From: Burkholderiaceae bacterium
GTDB lineage: Bacteria > Pseudomonadota > Gammaproteobacteria > Burkholderiales > Burkholderiaceae_C
Assembly (NCBI GenBank): GCA_913776825.1
Contig: CAJYPV010000026.1
Coordinates: 434,001-498,000 of the forward strand
DNA: 64,000 nt
Direction of reading: 5' to 3'
Both the position numbers and the translations under genes were made by a program. Below are positions 38,549 to 47,166 of this stretch, piece by piece (within the stretch, counting starts at the first letter, position 1; each line of letters starts with the position of its first letter). The notes under the pieces were generated by a model that saw only the letters and a program-made list of their open reading frames with translations, was not told the DNA's origin and did no database searches.

Positions 38549-40174
38549 ATGGCGACGGACGGGCAAGCGGCAAAGACCGACAAGGCCGACAAAGGCGATC
38601 GAACCGACAAGGTCGATCCATCGGGCAAAGCGGGCGTGCGGTCCAAGCCGGCCGCAGCGCGCCGTGGCCGCGGGGCTGAAGCCCCGCCGACGTCCGTGCC
38701 GACACCGCTGATGCGCTGGGAACGGCTGGTGATGCGCCGTCCAGGGCTGGCCTATCCGCGACTGCTGCAACTGATGTCGCAGGCCGACGAGCCTCCGTTC
38801 CAGGCGCTGCTGGGCGCCTTCTTCATCCTCGAACGCTGGGGGCGCGGTCCGGAACTGCAGTCGCAGCTGGAAGCCGCTCTGGCGCGCGCGCGCCACCATC
38901 GCCTGCTGGAGGAGGCGGCGGAACTCAGCGAGGCGCTGGGCCGCCTGCACTATCAGCGCGGCGACTATGTCCAGGCCTGCAATGCCTGGAGCCAGACCCT
39001 CGAGCTGGCCGACGATGAAACCCGCTGGGCCTGCCTGGCGCGCATTGGCCTGGCCCATCTGTGTTTTGCGCTTGGCGACTGGGCCCGTGGCGGGCGCGTG
39101 CTCGATCAGGCGGAACTGCACTATCCGCAGCTCTCGGCCGACCCCTATCTGCGCGCCAAGATCGGTCTGAACCGGGCCGTCGCCTTGCGGGCGACCCAGG
39201 GCCCGCAGGCAGCCCTGCCGCGTCTGGACGAGGCCCGCCTGGCCGCCCGCGAGGTGGGCCATCGGGACTACGAAGCCGAGGCCATCTGGCATCTCGCCCG
39301 CTGCGCACGCGACAGCGGCTCGGCGGCGGAAGCGCTGGCACTCGCGGCGCAGGCGGAAGAACTCGCCAGCCGATGCCATTACCGCTGGCTGCAGGCGCAG
39401 ACGCTGCTGTTGATCTCTGAACTTCGTCCCGGAAATGACGCCGTGCCACCCGCGGAACATGCGCTGCTGCTGGGCGAAGCACTGCAGTCGAGAGCGGTCC
39501 AGGCGGCTGCCCATGGACGACTGAGCCAGCTGATGGCCGAGCAGGGCCAGCTCGGGCCGAGCTGGTATCACCAGCAGCAACGCCAGCGCCTGGAGGCCAC
39601 CCTGGTCCAGACGGAGTTGCCCGCGCGGCTGGAGCAACTGGCCCGATTCGACACCGATCCGCACGGTGCCGATGCGCTGCTGTTGTCGCTGGGGCGGCTG
39701 GACGCCCCGGTGCGGTCGATGGCGGATGTCCAGGACCATTGGGCGCGCGCGCGTCCCCAATTGATCACAGCCTTGAGCCTGTCGGCGCTGGACACGGACT
39801 GGACGCCGCCGCCCGCCGACCGAAGCCGAACCTTGCCCTATGAGCCGACGCATCAACTGGCACTGCCGCTGCATGGGCCCGGCGGCGACGCGGTCGGGGT
39901 GCTGCGCCTGGAACGTCCGGTCGGCCTCCATTGGTCGCGGGCGGATCGCGCTCGGGCGAGTCGCGTGGCCGCCTGGCTGGAACGCCTGATGGCCGAGGCC
40001 GCGCTGGCGTCGGACGGCGCGATCAAGCCGAGCGAGGCATCGGAAGCATCGCGGCAGGCGCAGGCGCTGCTGGACGAACTCGAGCGCCTGGTCGCTCGCG
40101 GCGGCGCGCTGCTGCCGATGGATCTCGCGCCGGCCGTGCTGGCGGCGCGCCGGTTGGCCGAGCGGCTGCGGTGA
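38549..40174 (+). CDS. Alpha-helical TPR-like repeat protein of unknown function
   Basis: 541 residues from ATG 38549 (GGAG four bases upstream). The first ~45 residues are Lys/Asp/Ala-rich and probably disordered. From about residue 80 to 330 the protein is helical, with TPR-like pairs such as LHYQRGDYVQACNAWSQTLELA, HLCFALGDWARGGRVLDQAE and IWHLARCARDSGSAAEALALA. A C-terminal part (about 400-500) with LALPLHGPGGDAVGVLRLERP looks like a GAF-type beta sheet. No signal peptide or catalytic motif is visible. It stands alone at the left edge of a non-conserved stretch and runs opposite to the giant surface-protein gene. Its role is unknown. Confidence 0.72.
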   Translation: MATDGQAAKTDKADKGDRTDKVDPSGKAGVRSKPAAARRGRGAEAPPTSVPTPLMRWERLVMRRPGLAYPRLLQLMSQADEPPFQALLGAFFILERWGRGPELQSQLEAALARARHHRLLEEAAELSEALGRLHYQRGDYVQACNAWSQTLELADDETRWACLARIGLAHLCFALGDWARGGRVLDQAELHYPQLSADPYLRAKIGLNRAVALRATQGPQAALPRLDEARLAAREVGHRDYEAEAIWHLARCARDSGSAAEALALAAQAEELASRCHYRWLQAQTLLLISELRPGNDAVPPAEHALLLGEALQSRAVQAAAHGRLSQLMAEQGQLGPSWYHQQQRQRLEATLVQTELPARLEQLARFDTDPHGADALLLSLGRLDAPVRSMADVQDHWARARPQLITALSLSALDTDWTPPPADRSRTLPYEPTHQLALPLHGPGGDAVGVLRLERPVGLHWSRADRARASRVAAWLERLMAEAALASDGAIKPSEASEASRQAQALLDELERLVARGGALLPMDLAPAVLAARRLAERLR

Positions 40175-40263
40175 GCGCGGACCCGACCGGCTGAGCGCGC
40201 CAAGGCCGCACCGTCACGAGGCGCGTCCGGCGCGGCTTCGCCGGTCGGCGTCCCGGCGCGGCC

Positions 40264-43200
40264 TCAGAGCACCAAGGTGCCGTTGCCGGTCAGCACGGTG
40301 ATGGCGTCGGCCTCCAGCACGTGAGCGAGGCTGATCACCAGGGCCGGCGCGGCGAAGTCGCTTTGGCCGTGCACATCCACCTGCAGCGCCACATGGCCCT
40401 GGTCATCGACGGTGCGGCGCAGGTAACGCGAGGCCTCGCCGGGCAGGAAGTCCTGCAGCAGGCGGCTCAGGTCCAGCTGGTCGCCCTGCGCGGTGGTGTA
40501 GTCCCACACCAGGTCGCGGCCACGATAGCCGTCGCCCCAGACGAAGGTGTCCGCGCCGGCGCCGCCGATCAACACATCGTTGTCGCCGGTGGCGCGGATG
40601 ATGTTGTCCCCGGCGTTGCCGATGACGACGTTCTGCGTCAGCGCGCTGTGCTCGAAGCGCCAGAGGTCGAGGATCAGCGCATCGCCCTCGTCCATGCGGA
40701 CGGTGAGAGAATCCGCGCCGTTGAGCGCGACGGTCTGCGCCGACAGCGTGAGCGTGTTGCGGGCACCATTGGCCATCCAGACCTGCTCGATGTTGCGCAC
40801 GCCGCCGCTGAAGGCAGCGAAGTCCACATCGTGGCTGCCGGAGATGTAGAGCGTGTCGTGGCCCGCCAGGCCATCGATGGCCTGCACCTGAGGCTCGCCC
40901 GCGTAGGTCAGCACGTCGTTCTTGGCCGAGCCCTGGAGCCATCGGATCTCGGGCGTGCTGTTGTCCTTGGCCAGGTAGACGAGGAACTCGGTGTACATGC
41001 CCTGGGCGTAATAGCGGGAATCGCGGCCGTCCCATTGCGGACCGTCGGTGTGGTCAAACAGACCTTGCCAGCCCAGCAGCCAGACATTGCTGGTCGAGAA
41101 CGAGTCCGGCATGGTGTCATCCGACGCCACCCGCACGCCTTGCTCATAGATGGCCTGCGCGCTGTCGGTGTAGTTGAGTTCGGCGGTGCCGGCGCTGGTC
41201 ACTCCGGCGTGCGCCTCGAACACCATGTCATTGGCCACGCCAACGATCTCCGAAATCGGCTTGGCGACCGTCAGCCGGCGCACGCTGTCCCAGCCGTTGA
41301 TGTCGAAGGTGTAGCCGCGCTCGCCCGGGTAATAGCTGCTCAGCCGGTATTTGCCTGCGGAACCGCCCAGGTTGAACAGTCCTCCATATTGATTGGTGTA
41401 TTCGGACTGCGCCTTCACATACATGAGGGCCGTTTGCCAGTCGTCGGCCGCCAGGCCGGCGGCCTGCATGAAGTCGTCGTTGGTGCCGTTGCGGCGATTG
41501 TTGAAGCTGATGGCGGGAGAGCCATCGGCGCGGGTGACCAGCTCACCGTTGTCCACAATGACGCCTTGACGCCCTTGCTCGATCTGGGTCATGTCACGCC
41601 CATGTCCGGATTGGTCGTACCAACGCGTGACGAAGCCCTTGGCCGTCGCCCCGGTGCCGACGAAATCCAGCAGCGCCTGACGGTCCAACTGGCCGCTCGC
41701 ATCGAAACCGATGTCCTGCTCCGCATCGTCGGAAGAACGCCTTACCCGGATCGCGAAATCATTCGACCGAGGATTCAGCTTGCGCAGGCCGTACGCCGCC
41801 TGCAGCAGACTGATGTCGATCTCCTGGATCGCGCCCAGGCCCAGACCGTCCTGGATCACGCCGCCGACGGGTTCGTCCAGCCGCACCACCAGGGTGTCAT
41901 TGACCTCGCGGTAATGGTCGCCCTTGACGGTGAACTTGATCACCTTGGTTTCTTCGCCGGGCGCGAAGCTCAACAGGCCGGACATGGCGCCGACGAAGTC
42001 GTCATCGGCCGCCGCGCCTTCGGTGACCGAGCGAGCCGAACTGGCCGCTTCATCCACGGCGAAGCGCACGCTGCCCGCCGTGCTCAGGTCACCGCTGCGG
42101 GAGACCAGAAACACCATTTCGCGCGTGCCGTCAGTCCCTTCGATCACCTGGGAATCGGAGATCGCGTAGGTCGTCGTCTCCACCGTCGCAGAGGCCGTCC
42201 GGATGGTCTGATTGCCCGCCAGGTCCTCGGTGGTGACGCGGACATTCACGATGTCCCCTGCCGAGAACATGGGTGACTGGCCATCGATGCTGGTCGCCGT
42301 GGCGGTGTCCAGATGCCAGTGACCGGCCTCATCGGCATCGACCAGGTAACGCAGTTCGTAGCCGTTGCCGAGGTTGTTGTCCGTGTCGATCTCCACCAGG
42401 ACCGCTCGCCCGGGATCGACGATGCCCGTCAGCGAGGGCTGGACATGGACCTTGTCCCGCATCACGACGGTGCTGGCCGGCGGCCGGGTATCGACGGTCA
42501 TGGTCAGCATGCCGGAGCTCAGGCCGCCAGCCTGCACGAACAGCTGGTAATCGCCATCCGCGAGCGTGCGGTCCGACAGCGTCAGCCGCCACTGGCCGTT
42601 CGCATCGGCGATCGCGCTGCCCAGAAGCTCGCCGCCGTCCGGCAGCCCATTGCGGTTCGCATCATTGAACACGGTGACGGTCTGGCCGGCCGGGGCGAAG
42701 CCCGCCAGCACCAGCGGACTCGTTCCGCTGCCGTTCCGGGCGGTGACGCGGTCGTTGTGATGCAGCCCGGTGTCGGCTTCGCTGGCGAGATAGAGCACCG
42801 GCGTCGCCGTCTCGCGCACATCCAGCCGGGTCACGGCGCCTTGGGCGCCGACATTGCCCGCGCGGTCGGTGGCGGTGACCTCCACGGTGCGCAGTCCCAG
42901 CGTGACATCGGACTCGGCGGTGTAGTAGAGCGCTCGCAGCACGGCGGACGCTTGCGCCTGCGTCAGCGCCGCGTCGGCGGTGATGGTCAGCACCGGCGCG
43001 TCGCCGCCGCTCAGGTTCAGCGTCAACACCCGGCGCGGCACCAGGGTGTTGAGCGTCAGCGTGCCGGCCTCGCCCAGGCGCAGCATGACACTGCGGTCAT
43101 CGCCGCGGTCGGGGTCGAAGAGACCGATCCATTCACCGGCGTTGGGCGTGGTCGTGTTGAAGGCGTCGGCGATGGACGTGCTGAAGCGCAGGGTCAGTTG

Positions 43201-45456
43201 CATCACGCCGTGCGTCTCCACGATCGCACCGGTGGCGGGATCGGCCAGGCTGAAGGCCCAAGGCAGGCCGGGCGTGACCACCACATCCTGATCCACACCT
43301 GCCGCGCTGCCGTTCATGTCGGCCTGCGGCGCCACGGTGTCATAGGTGATGGTGCCGCTCGCGCTGGCGGCGCGGCCATAGTGGTCCAGCAGCGTCACCG
43401 TGAAGGTGCGACTGCCCTGCAGCGGGGTCGCCAGCAGGTTCTGTTCTCGCAAGCTGGCCAGCATGGCTTGCGTTTCGGCCAGGCTGGCGTTGCTGCCGTC
43501 GGCGAGCGACAGACTGTAGGTGTCGGAGAAGCGCGTCATCGCCCAGGTCTTGCCATCGACCGTGAAGCGAGCGCTGGTCCCGGCCAGCACGGTATCGACA
43601 CCCTGATCCCGACTCACCAGCAGATCGTCCCGGCTCGCGCCGCCGCCGGTCAGGCCGATGCGCACCCGCTGCACGGTGGCATCGGGATTCTGGTGACCCA
43701 CCGTCAGATCCGACGCGAAGGGCGCCACGCCCTGCAACAGGTCCGAGCTGGTTTGCTCGGCATGGATGCCGAACGCAGCGCCATTGAGATCCAGCGACGG
43801 CAGGCGTGGGTCGACGGTCACCGTCACCACGGCGGTGTTGCTGGTGTTGCCGGCCATGTCTTCATAGCTGAGCCGGAACGTCCGGTCGCCGATGACCGGT
43901 GCGGCGTCATGGTTGCGCAGCCTCAGCGCATTGGTCAGCGCCGCGGCCTCCGAGCCGGAAAGATCCGAGTCGTTGGTGCGCCAGAGGGTCAGGCGCTGGG
44001 TGGCGGCGTCGTAGCGATAGCTCAGTCCGGTCACGCCGGCCAGGGTGACCTGGTCCGCGCCGGCATCGCGCTGCAGCGACAGCTCGGTGCCCAGCCACAG
44101 CCGGTCATTCACCAGGTCCAGCGACGGGCCGCCGACCTGGATCGTCAGCCGATGGATGTCGGAACTCGTCAGCGGTGCGGTGGTGTTGGTCAGCGCGATG
44201 CCGTCGCGCAGTTGGGCGAAGTCGCTCAGCCACCAGGTGGTCTGCTGGGTGCCGGCCCGCTCACTGAGGTCGAGATCCGCCGCGCGATCGTGCAGGTGCA
44301 GCGTGATGTGGCGCGCGTCGCTGAGGTTGCCCGCGACATCGGTCTGGCGCACATACACGTCGATGCTGCCGCGGGTCGGCAGCCGCTCCGCCTCCAGCGT
44401 CACGCCGCTGCCGGGCAGGAAGTGGATGCCGTCCAGGCTGTATTCCCACTGCGCGTCCACCTCCAGGCCGCCGATCACCAGCGTGCCATCGCGGGAAATG
44501 AAATCCGAAGCGCTGGCGCCGGTGTCGTTCTGCAGGCGCAAGGTGGGCGCGTCGGCGAGGGTGTCCAGCTCGAAGGTCAGCGAGGCGCTGGTCGACAGGC
44601 GGCCCGACGCATCGGCTTGGCGCACCAGCACGGCGTGGGCGCCGTCGGTGGCGAACAGGTCGGCGCTCAGGCTCGTTCCTTCGCCAGGCGTCCAGGTCAG
44701 ACCGCCATCCAGGCTGTAATCCCAGCGAGCCTCGGGCAGCAGGTCCAGCACGTCCACCGTGGCGTCGGAGGTGATGCGGTCATCGGCGCGACCGGTGTCG
44801 TGACGCAGGCGCAGCGTCGGTGGGTTCGGCGGCGGAGGCGGCTCGATGTCCGAGGGCGGACGAGGAGGCTGTTCGGGCAATTCCGGCGTCTCCGGCGTCT
44901 GTGGCGGCTCGGACGGTTCCGGCGGATTCGGCGTCTCGGACGGCTCGCTCGGGAGGGGCGGCTCCGGCTCCGGTGGCGGCGCATGCTCGTTGTCGGCGCC
45001 GCCGGCGCCTTCTTCCGGCTTCGCAGGCGTCGGTGGCTGGATCGCGGCGGGCGGGCGCGTGTGTCCGCCTCCGCTGCCCATCAGCGACAACAGACCCACG
45101 CCCGCGCCGCCCAACATCGGCATCCAGATGAGCGCGCGCTCATCGGCCTCGTCGTCGGTGCCCTGGCTGGGTGCTGCGGGATCGGCGTCCGTCGAGGGCT
45201 CCGGGGCCGCATCGATGCCCTCCGCGGCGTCGGGCGGGGCCGTGGCCTCGCCCAGCGCCGGATCGTCCGAGGCCGGCGTCGATGCCGGTTCAAGGTCCTC
45301 ATCCGGCCGTCGGGCACGTGTCCCGAGCCGCAGCGAGGCGTCGGTCGCCGCGCCCAGCACGGGACGATCCGGCGGGTTGGTCATCGGAAATCGCAGGCCG
45401 GCGGGCCGGGGCGCGGCAAGCGGAGAGACGATAGAAGAGATGACGGATTTGGACAT
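40264..45456 (-). CDS. Giant Bap-like surface protein with Calx-beta, LamG-like and RTX C-terminal regions
   Basis: 1730 residues. A disordered acidic N-terminus (1-107) precedes a hydrophobic Gly-rich segment (109-131) and a Pro/Glu linker (135-215). Two Bap-type repeats follow (about 216-300 and 304-395; both have DTG and YSLDG). Further Ig/cadherin-like modules lie at about 395-1090. A Calx-beta domain (about 1092-1205) follows. A concanavalin-like domain (about 1218-1500) has AYGLRKL, IRVRRSSDDAEQDIGF and TRWYDQSGHGRDMTQ, as in arabinofuranosidase-B/LamG modules. The C-terminus holds one RTX repeat (DNDVLIGGAGADTFVWGDG, about 1626-1644) and a type I secretion-like tail. There is no classical signal peptide. 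Likely a secreted adhesin or biofilm matrix protein. No type I ABC/MFP/TolC genes are nearby. No ribosome binding site was seen; ATG 45384 is an alternative start. Confidence 0.85.
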   Translation of the reverse strand: MSKSVISSIVSPLAAPRPAGLRFPMTNPPDRPVLGAATDASLRLGTRARRPDEDLEPASTPASDDPALGEATAPPDAAEGIDAAPEPSTDADPAAPSQGTDDEADERALIWMPMLGGAGVGLLSLMGSGGGHTRPPAAIQPPTPAKPEEGAGGADNEHAPPPEPEPPLPSEPSETPNPPEPSEPPQTPETPELPEQPPRPPSDIEPPPPPNPPTLRLRHDTGRADDRITSDATVDVLDLLPEARWDYSLDGGLTWTPGEGTSLSADLFATDGAHAVLVRQADASGRLSTSASLTFELDTLADAPTLRLQNDTGASASDFISRDGTLVIGGLEVDAQWEYSLDGIHFLPGSGVTLEAERLPTRGSIDVYVRQTDVAGNLSDARHITLHLHDRAADLDLSERAGTQQTTWWLSDFAQLRDGIALTNTTAPLTSSDIHRLTIQVGGPSLDLVNDRLWLGTELSLQRDAGADQVTLAGVTGLSYRYDAATQRLTLWRTNDSDLSGSEAAALTNALRLRNHDAAPVIGDRTFRLSYEDMAGNTSNTAVVTVTVDPRLPSLDLNGAAFGIHAEQTSSDLLQGVAPFASDLTVGHQNPDATVQRVRIGLTGGGASRDDLLVSRDQGVDTVLAGTSARFTVDGKTWAMTRFSDTYSLSLADGSNASLAETQAMLASLREQNLLATPLQGSRTFTVTLLDHYGRAASASGTITYDTVAPQADMNGSAAGVDQDVVVTPGLPWAFSLADPATGAIVETHGVMQLTLRFSTSIADAFNTTTPNAGEWIGLFDPDRGDDRSVMLRLGEAGTLTLNTLVPRRVLTLNLSGGDAPVLTITADAALTQAQASAVLRALYYTAESDVTLGLRTVEVTATDRAGNVGAQGAVTRLDVRETATPVLYLASEADTGLHHNDRVTARNGSGTSPLVLAGFAPAGQTVTVFNDANRNGLPDGGELLGSAIADANGQWRLTLSDRTLADGDYQLFVQAGGLSSGMLTMTVDTRPPASTVVMRDKVHVQPSLTGIVDPGRAVLVEIDTDNNLGNGYELRYLVDADEAGHWHLDTATATSIDGQSPMFSAGDIVNVRVTTEDLAGNQTIRTASATVETTTYAISDSQVIEGTDGTREMVFLVSRSGDLSTAGSVRFAVDEAASSARSVTEGAAADDDFVGAMSGLLSFAPGEETKVIKFTVKGDHYREVNDTLVVRLDEPVGGVIQDGLGLGAIQEIDISLLQAAYGLRKLNPRSNDFAIRVRRSSDDAEQDIGFDASGQLDRQALLDFVGTGATAKGFVTRWYDQSGHGRDMTQIEQGRQGVIVDNGELVTRADGSPAISFNNRRNGTNDDFMQAAGLAADDWQTALMYVKAQSEYTNQYGGLFNLGGSAGKYRLSSYYPGERGYTFDINGWDSVRRLTVAKPISEIVGVANDMVFEAHAGVTSAGTAELNYTDSAQAIYEQGVRVASDDTMPDSFSTSNVWLLGWQGLFDHTDGPQWDGRDSRYYAQGMYTEFLVYLAKDNSTPEIRWLQGSAKNDVLTYAGEPQVQAIDGLAGHDTLYISGSHDVDFAAFSGGVRNIEQVWMANGARNTLTLSAQTVALNGADSLTVRMDEGDALILDLWRFEHSALTQNVVIGNAGDNIIRATGDNDVLIGGAGADTFVWGDGYRGRDLVWDYTTAQGDQLDLSRLLQDFLPGEASRYLRRTVDDQGHVALQVDVHGQSDFAAPALVISLAHVLEADAITVLTGNGTLVL

Positions 45457-45530
45457 GGAACTGACGTATTTAGGTGGTACGCCTGTCAGTGTGCGGAGGC
45501 CGCTGCAGCCTCTCCATAGCCGTTACCGAC

Positions 45531-45546
45531 GTAGATCGGTAGATCG
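45531..45546. repeat. Tandem GTAGATCG direct repeat upstream of the giant gene
   Basis: Two adjacent copies of GTAGATCG (45531-45538, 45539-45546) lie in a relatively AT-rich patch, 75-90 bp upstream of the giant gene start, in the 255-bp gap after the FlgH-like gene. Could be a regulator site; no known consensus matched. Confidence 0.4.
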
Positions 45547-45618
45547 ACTAGCAAACTTTTGCATGTCCCCGTTGGAAGACCGAACTGATCAAGAGTTTCC
45601 AGAACGCCGGTGCGCGAT

Positions 45619-45666
45619 CGAGCCGTCGACCGAGCCGTCGACCGAACGACCGACCGGCCAACCGAT
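45619..45666. repeat. Period-12 degenerate tandem repeat (left patch)
   Basis: Four 12-base units: two identical CGAGCCGTCGAC copies, then CGAACGACCGAC and CGGCCAACCGAT, with a further partial unit. It is noncoding, between the FlgH-like stop and the giant gene start. A similar period-12 patch lies at 47817-47856. Confidence 0.6.
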
Positions 45667-45711
45667 CGGCCGATGCGCTGCGCCACGCCCTGCGGTCGGA
45701 TCGACTGCACC

Positions 45712-46467
45712 TCACCAGACCGCCAGGCTCGCGCTCAGCACCCGCTGCAGCCAGCTGCGGCGGGCCGCATCCGAGACCTCGCCCTGACCGACCAGCTCCA
45801 TCCGCGCATTGACCACATCCGCGGAGGCGACCTGGTTGCCGGTGCGGATGTCCTGCGGATTGACGATGCCGGAGAACCGCAGCGTGTTGAGCCCGCCATT
45901 CAGCGCCACGCTGCGCTCGCCCGCCACCACCAGATGGCCGTTGGGCAGCACATTGATGACCGACACCGCCATCTGTCCGGTCAGGCTGCTGCTGGCCTCG
46001 GTGTCGCCGCTGCCCTTGTAGGCATCGCTGCCGGACGCGGTGGCATCGGCCTTGAGCCATTGATCGATCAGGCCGATCGGGCTGGAGCCGCCCGGTCCCT
46101 TGACCGCGAGCTGGTTGTTGCGGCTGGTGTCGGTGCGGCTCTTCTGACGGGCCTGCAGCGATTCGCTGATGGCCACCTTCAATGAATCGCCGACCTGCCG
46201 GGCGCGCCGCTCGGTGGTGAACAGAGAGGCCGAGGCCATCTGCGGCTGATAGATCGCGCCGTTGTTCACCCGCTCCACATAAGCGGCCTCGGGCGGCGGC
46301 ATTACATGGATCGGGTCCTGCACCAGGCGGCTGTCCCGCGAGGCACAAGCGGTCATGAGCACCGAGAGGCCGAGCGCCGCGATCGTCAGCATCGTGCGCA
46401 CGGAGAGGCGGCAGGTGAGGGGGGGCGGGTCAGTCGCGTCGATCGCTGGAAAAGGCAGGTGGTTCAT
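45712..46467 (-). CDS. FlgH-like L-ring lipoprotein outside a flagellar operon
   Basis: 251 residues. The hydrophobic stretch and LMTAC lipobox near residues 37-41 predict an outer-membrane lipoprotein. Family features of FlgH follow in order: GAIYQP, SLFTTERRARQVGDSLKVAISESLQARQKSRTDTSR (SLFTTERRARQVGD, VAISESLQARQKS), then SSSLTGQMAVSVINVLPNGHLVVAGER, a GIVNPQDIRTGNQVASADVVNARM region, and GQGEVSDAARRSWLQRVLS at the end. FlgH builds the 26-fold outer-membrane ring of the flagellum. No other flagellar gene is in the window; it lies 255 bp upstream of the giant surface protein. The N-terminal 25 residues are uncertain, as ATG 46392 is an alternative start and neither has a good ribosome binding site. 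Confidence 0.82.
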   Translation of the reverse strand: MNHLPFPAIDATDPPPLTCRLSVRTMLTIAALGLSVLMTACASRDSRLVQDPIHVMPPPEAAYVERVNNGAIYQPQMASASLFTTERRARQVGDSLKVAISESLQARQKSRTDTSRNNQLAVKGPGGSSPIGLIDQWLKADATASGSDAYKGSGDTEASSSLTGQMAVSVINVLPNGHLVVAGERSVALNGGLNTLRFSGIVNPQDIRTGNQVASADVVNARMELVGQGEVSDAARRSWLQRVLSASLAVW

Positions 46468-46566
46468 GAAGCGGGTGGGTCGAGTGAGGTGGATCAGGAA
46501 TGCCCTGCGGCGCCGTTGGCGGGCCGGGCGTCGAGGAGGGAGGCGTGCGAGCTCGCGGGCGAGGGC

Positions 46567-47166
46567 TCAGCCCTCATCGCCGGTCAGCAGCGCCCGCACC
46601 ACCGGCGCGAGCTTGAGGCGCGTGCTGGCCCATCGACCGATGCTCAGCGTGGCGTCCTGGCTGTCGTAGCGGCTGGCCGCCATCAGATGGCCGTTGGCAT
46701 CGTGCAGGCTGAGCGTCGCCTGCGCGAGATACGGCCGCATCTCGTCCGACAGCGGCGGCCGGTCCCACTGCTGCAGGCCTTGATAGCGCAGCCAGGCCGG
46801 GCAATCCGCCTCGGTCGGCCGCGCACCGGCTTCATAAACCCGCGACGGCAGGTCATAGGCGCGCAACTCGGCCATCAAGGCGGGCACGAACTCCGGCAGG
46901 GCGACTGACCGGTTGTATTCAATGCAGATCCGGGCCGGCCGCGGCGCTTCCTGGAAGACGGTCTGGCTGGCATGCGTCGGCCCCTGGCCCATCGCCAGCG
47001 TCGCGGCGCCCGCGCTGGCCTTGATCAGTTCGACGGTCGGCATCGGGCTGAGCAGCGCGCAGCCGGGCAGCGCGACGATCGCCATCCCTGCGCCGCTGAT
47101 CATCGCGATGACCCGCCAGCGCCGGGCGCGCTCGGCGGCAGGCCGGCGGGGCGCGACCGCCGTCAT
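46567..47166 (-). CDS. Small lipoprotein resembling the Sbal_3080 family
   Basis: 199 residues. After a basic N-terminus comes a hydrophobic helix and ALPGC lipobox (Cys near 36), so it should be lipidated. The mature part has PARICIEYNRSVALPEFVPALMAELRAYDL and CPAWLRYQGLQQWD (residues split: RICIEYNRSVALPEF, CPAWLRYQGL), then strands with LSLHDANGHLMAASRYDSQD. This order (IC.. near the start, a helix, SCP-L-Y, then YDS) recalls Sbal_3080-type lipoproteins of unknown function. Its ATG overlaps the stop of the upstream 132-residue gene (ATGA), and the FlgH-like gene starts 99 bp later, so it is part of the same unit. Confidence 0.7.
   Translation of the reverse strand: MTAVAPRRPAAERARRWRVIAMISGAGMAIVALPGCALLSPMPTVELIKASAGAATLAMGQGPTHASQTVFQEAPRPARICIEYNRSVALPEFVPALMAELRAYDLPSRVYEAGARPTEADCPAWLRYQGLQQWDRPPLSDEMRPYLAQATLSLHDANGHLMAASRYDSQDATLSIGRWASTRLKLAPVVRALLTGDEG

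Noticed and set aside
36373..38646. 757-codon open frame on the - strand opposite aspS
   Set aside because: Antisense shadow. aspS motifs on the + strand are unambiguous.
42313..45519. 1068-codon open frame on the + strand opposite the giant surface protein
   Set aside because: Arg/His/Gly/Gln-rich composition with no recognisable domain. It mirrors the GC-rich third positions of the real minus-strand gene, whose domains are clear.
45486..45710. 74-codon minus-strand frame between the FlgH-like and giant genes
   Set aside because: The N-terminal half is the translated period-12 repeat (Arg/Ser/Thr). The second half looks somewhat protein-like but has no ribosome binding site or family match.
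45457..45711. Gap before the giant gene examined for a cyclic-di-GMP riboswitch
   Set aside because: No match to the conserved core of known c-di-GMP aptamers could be found by eye.
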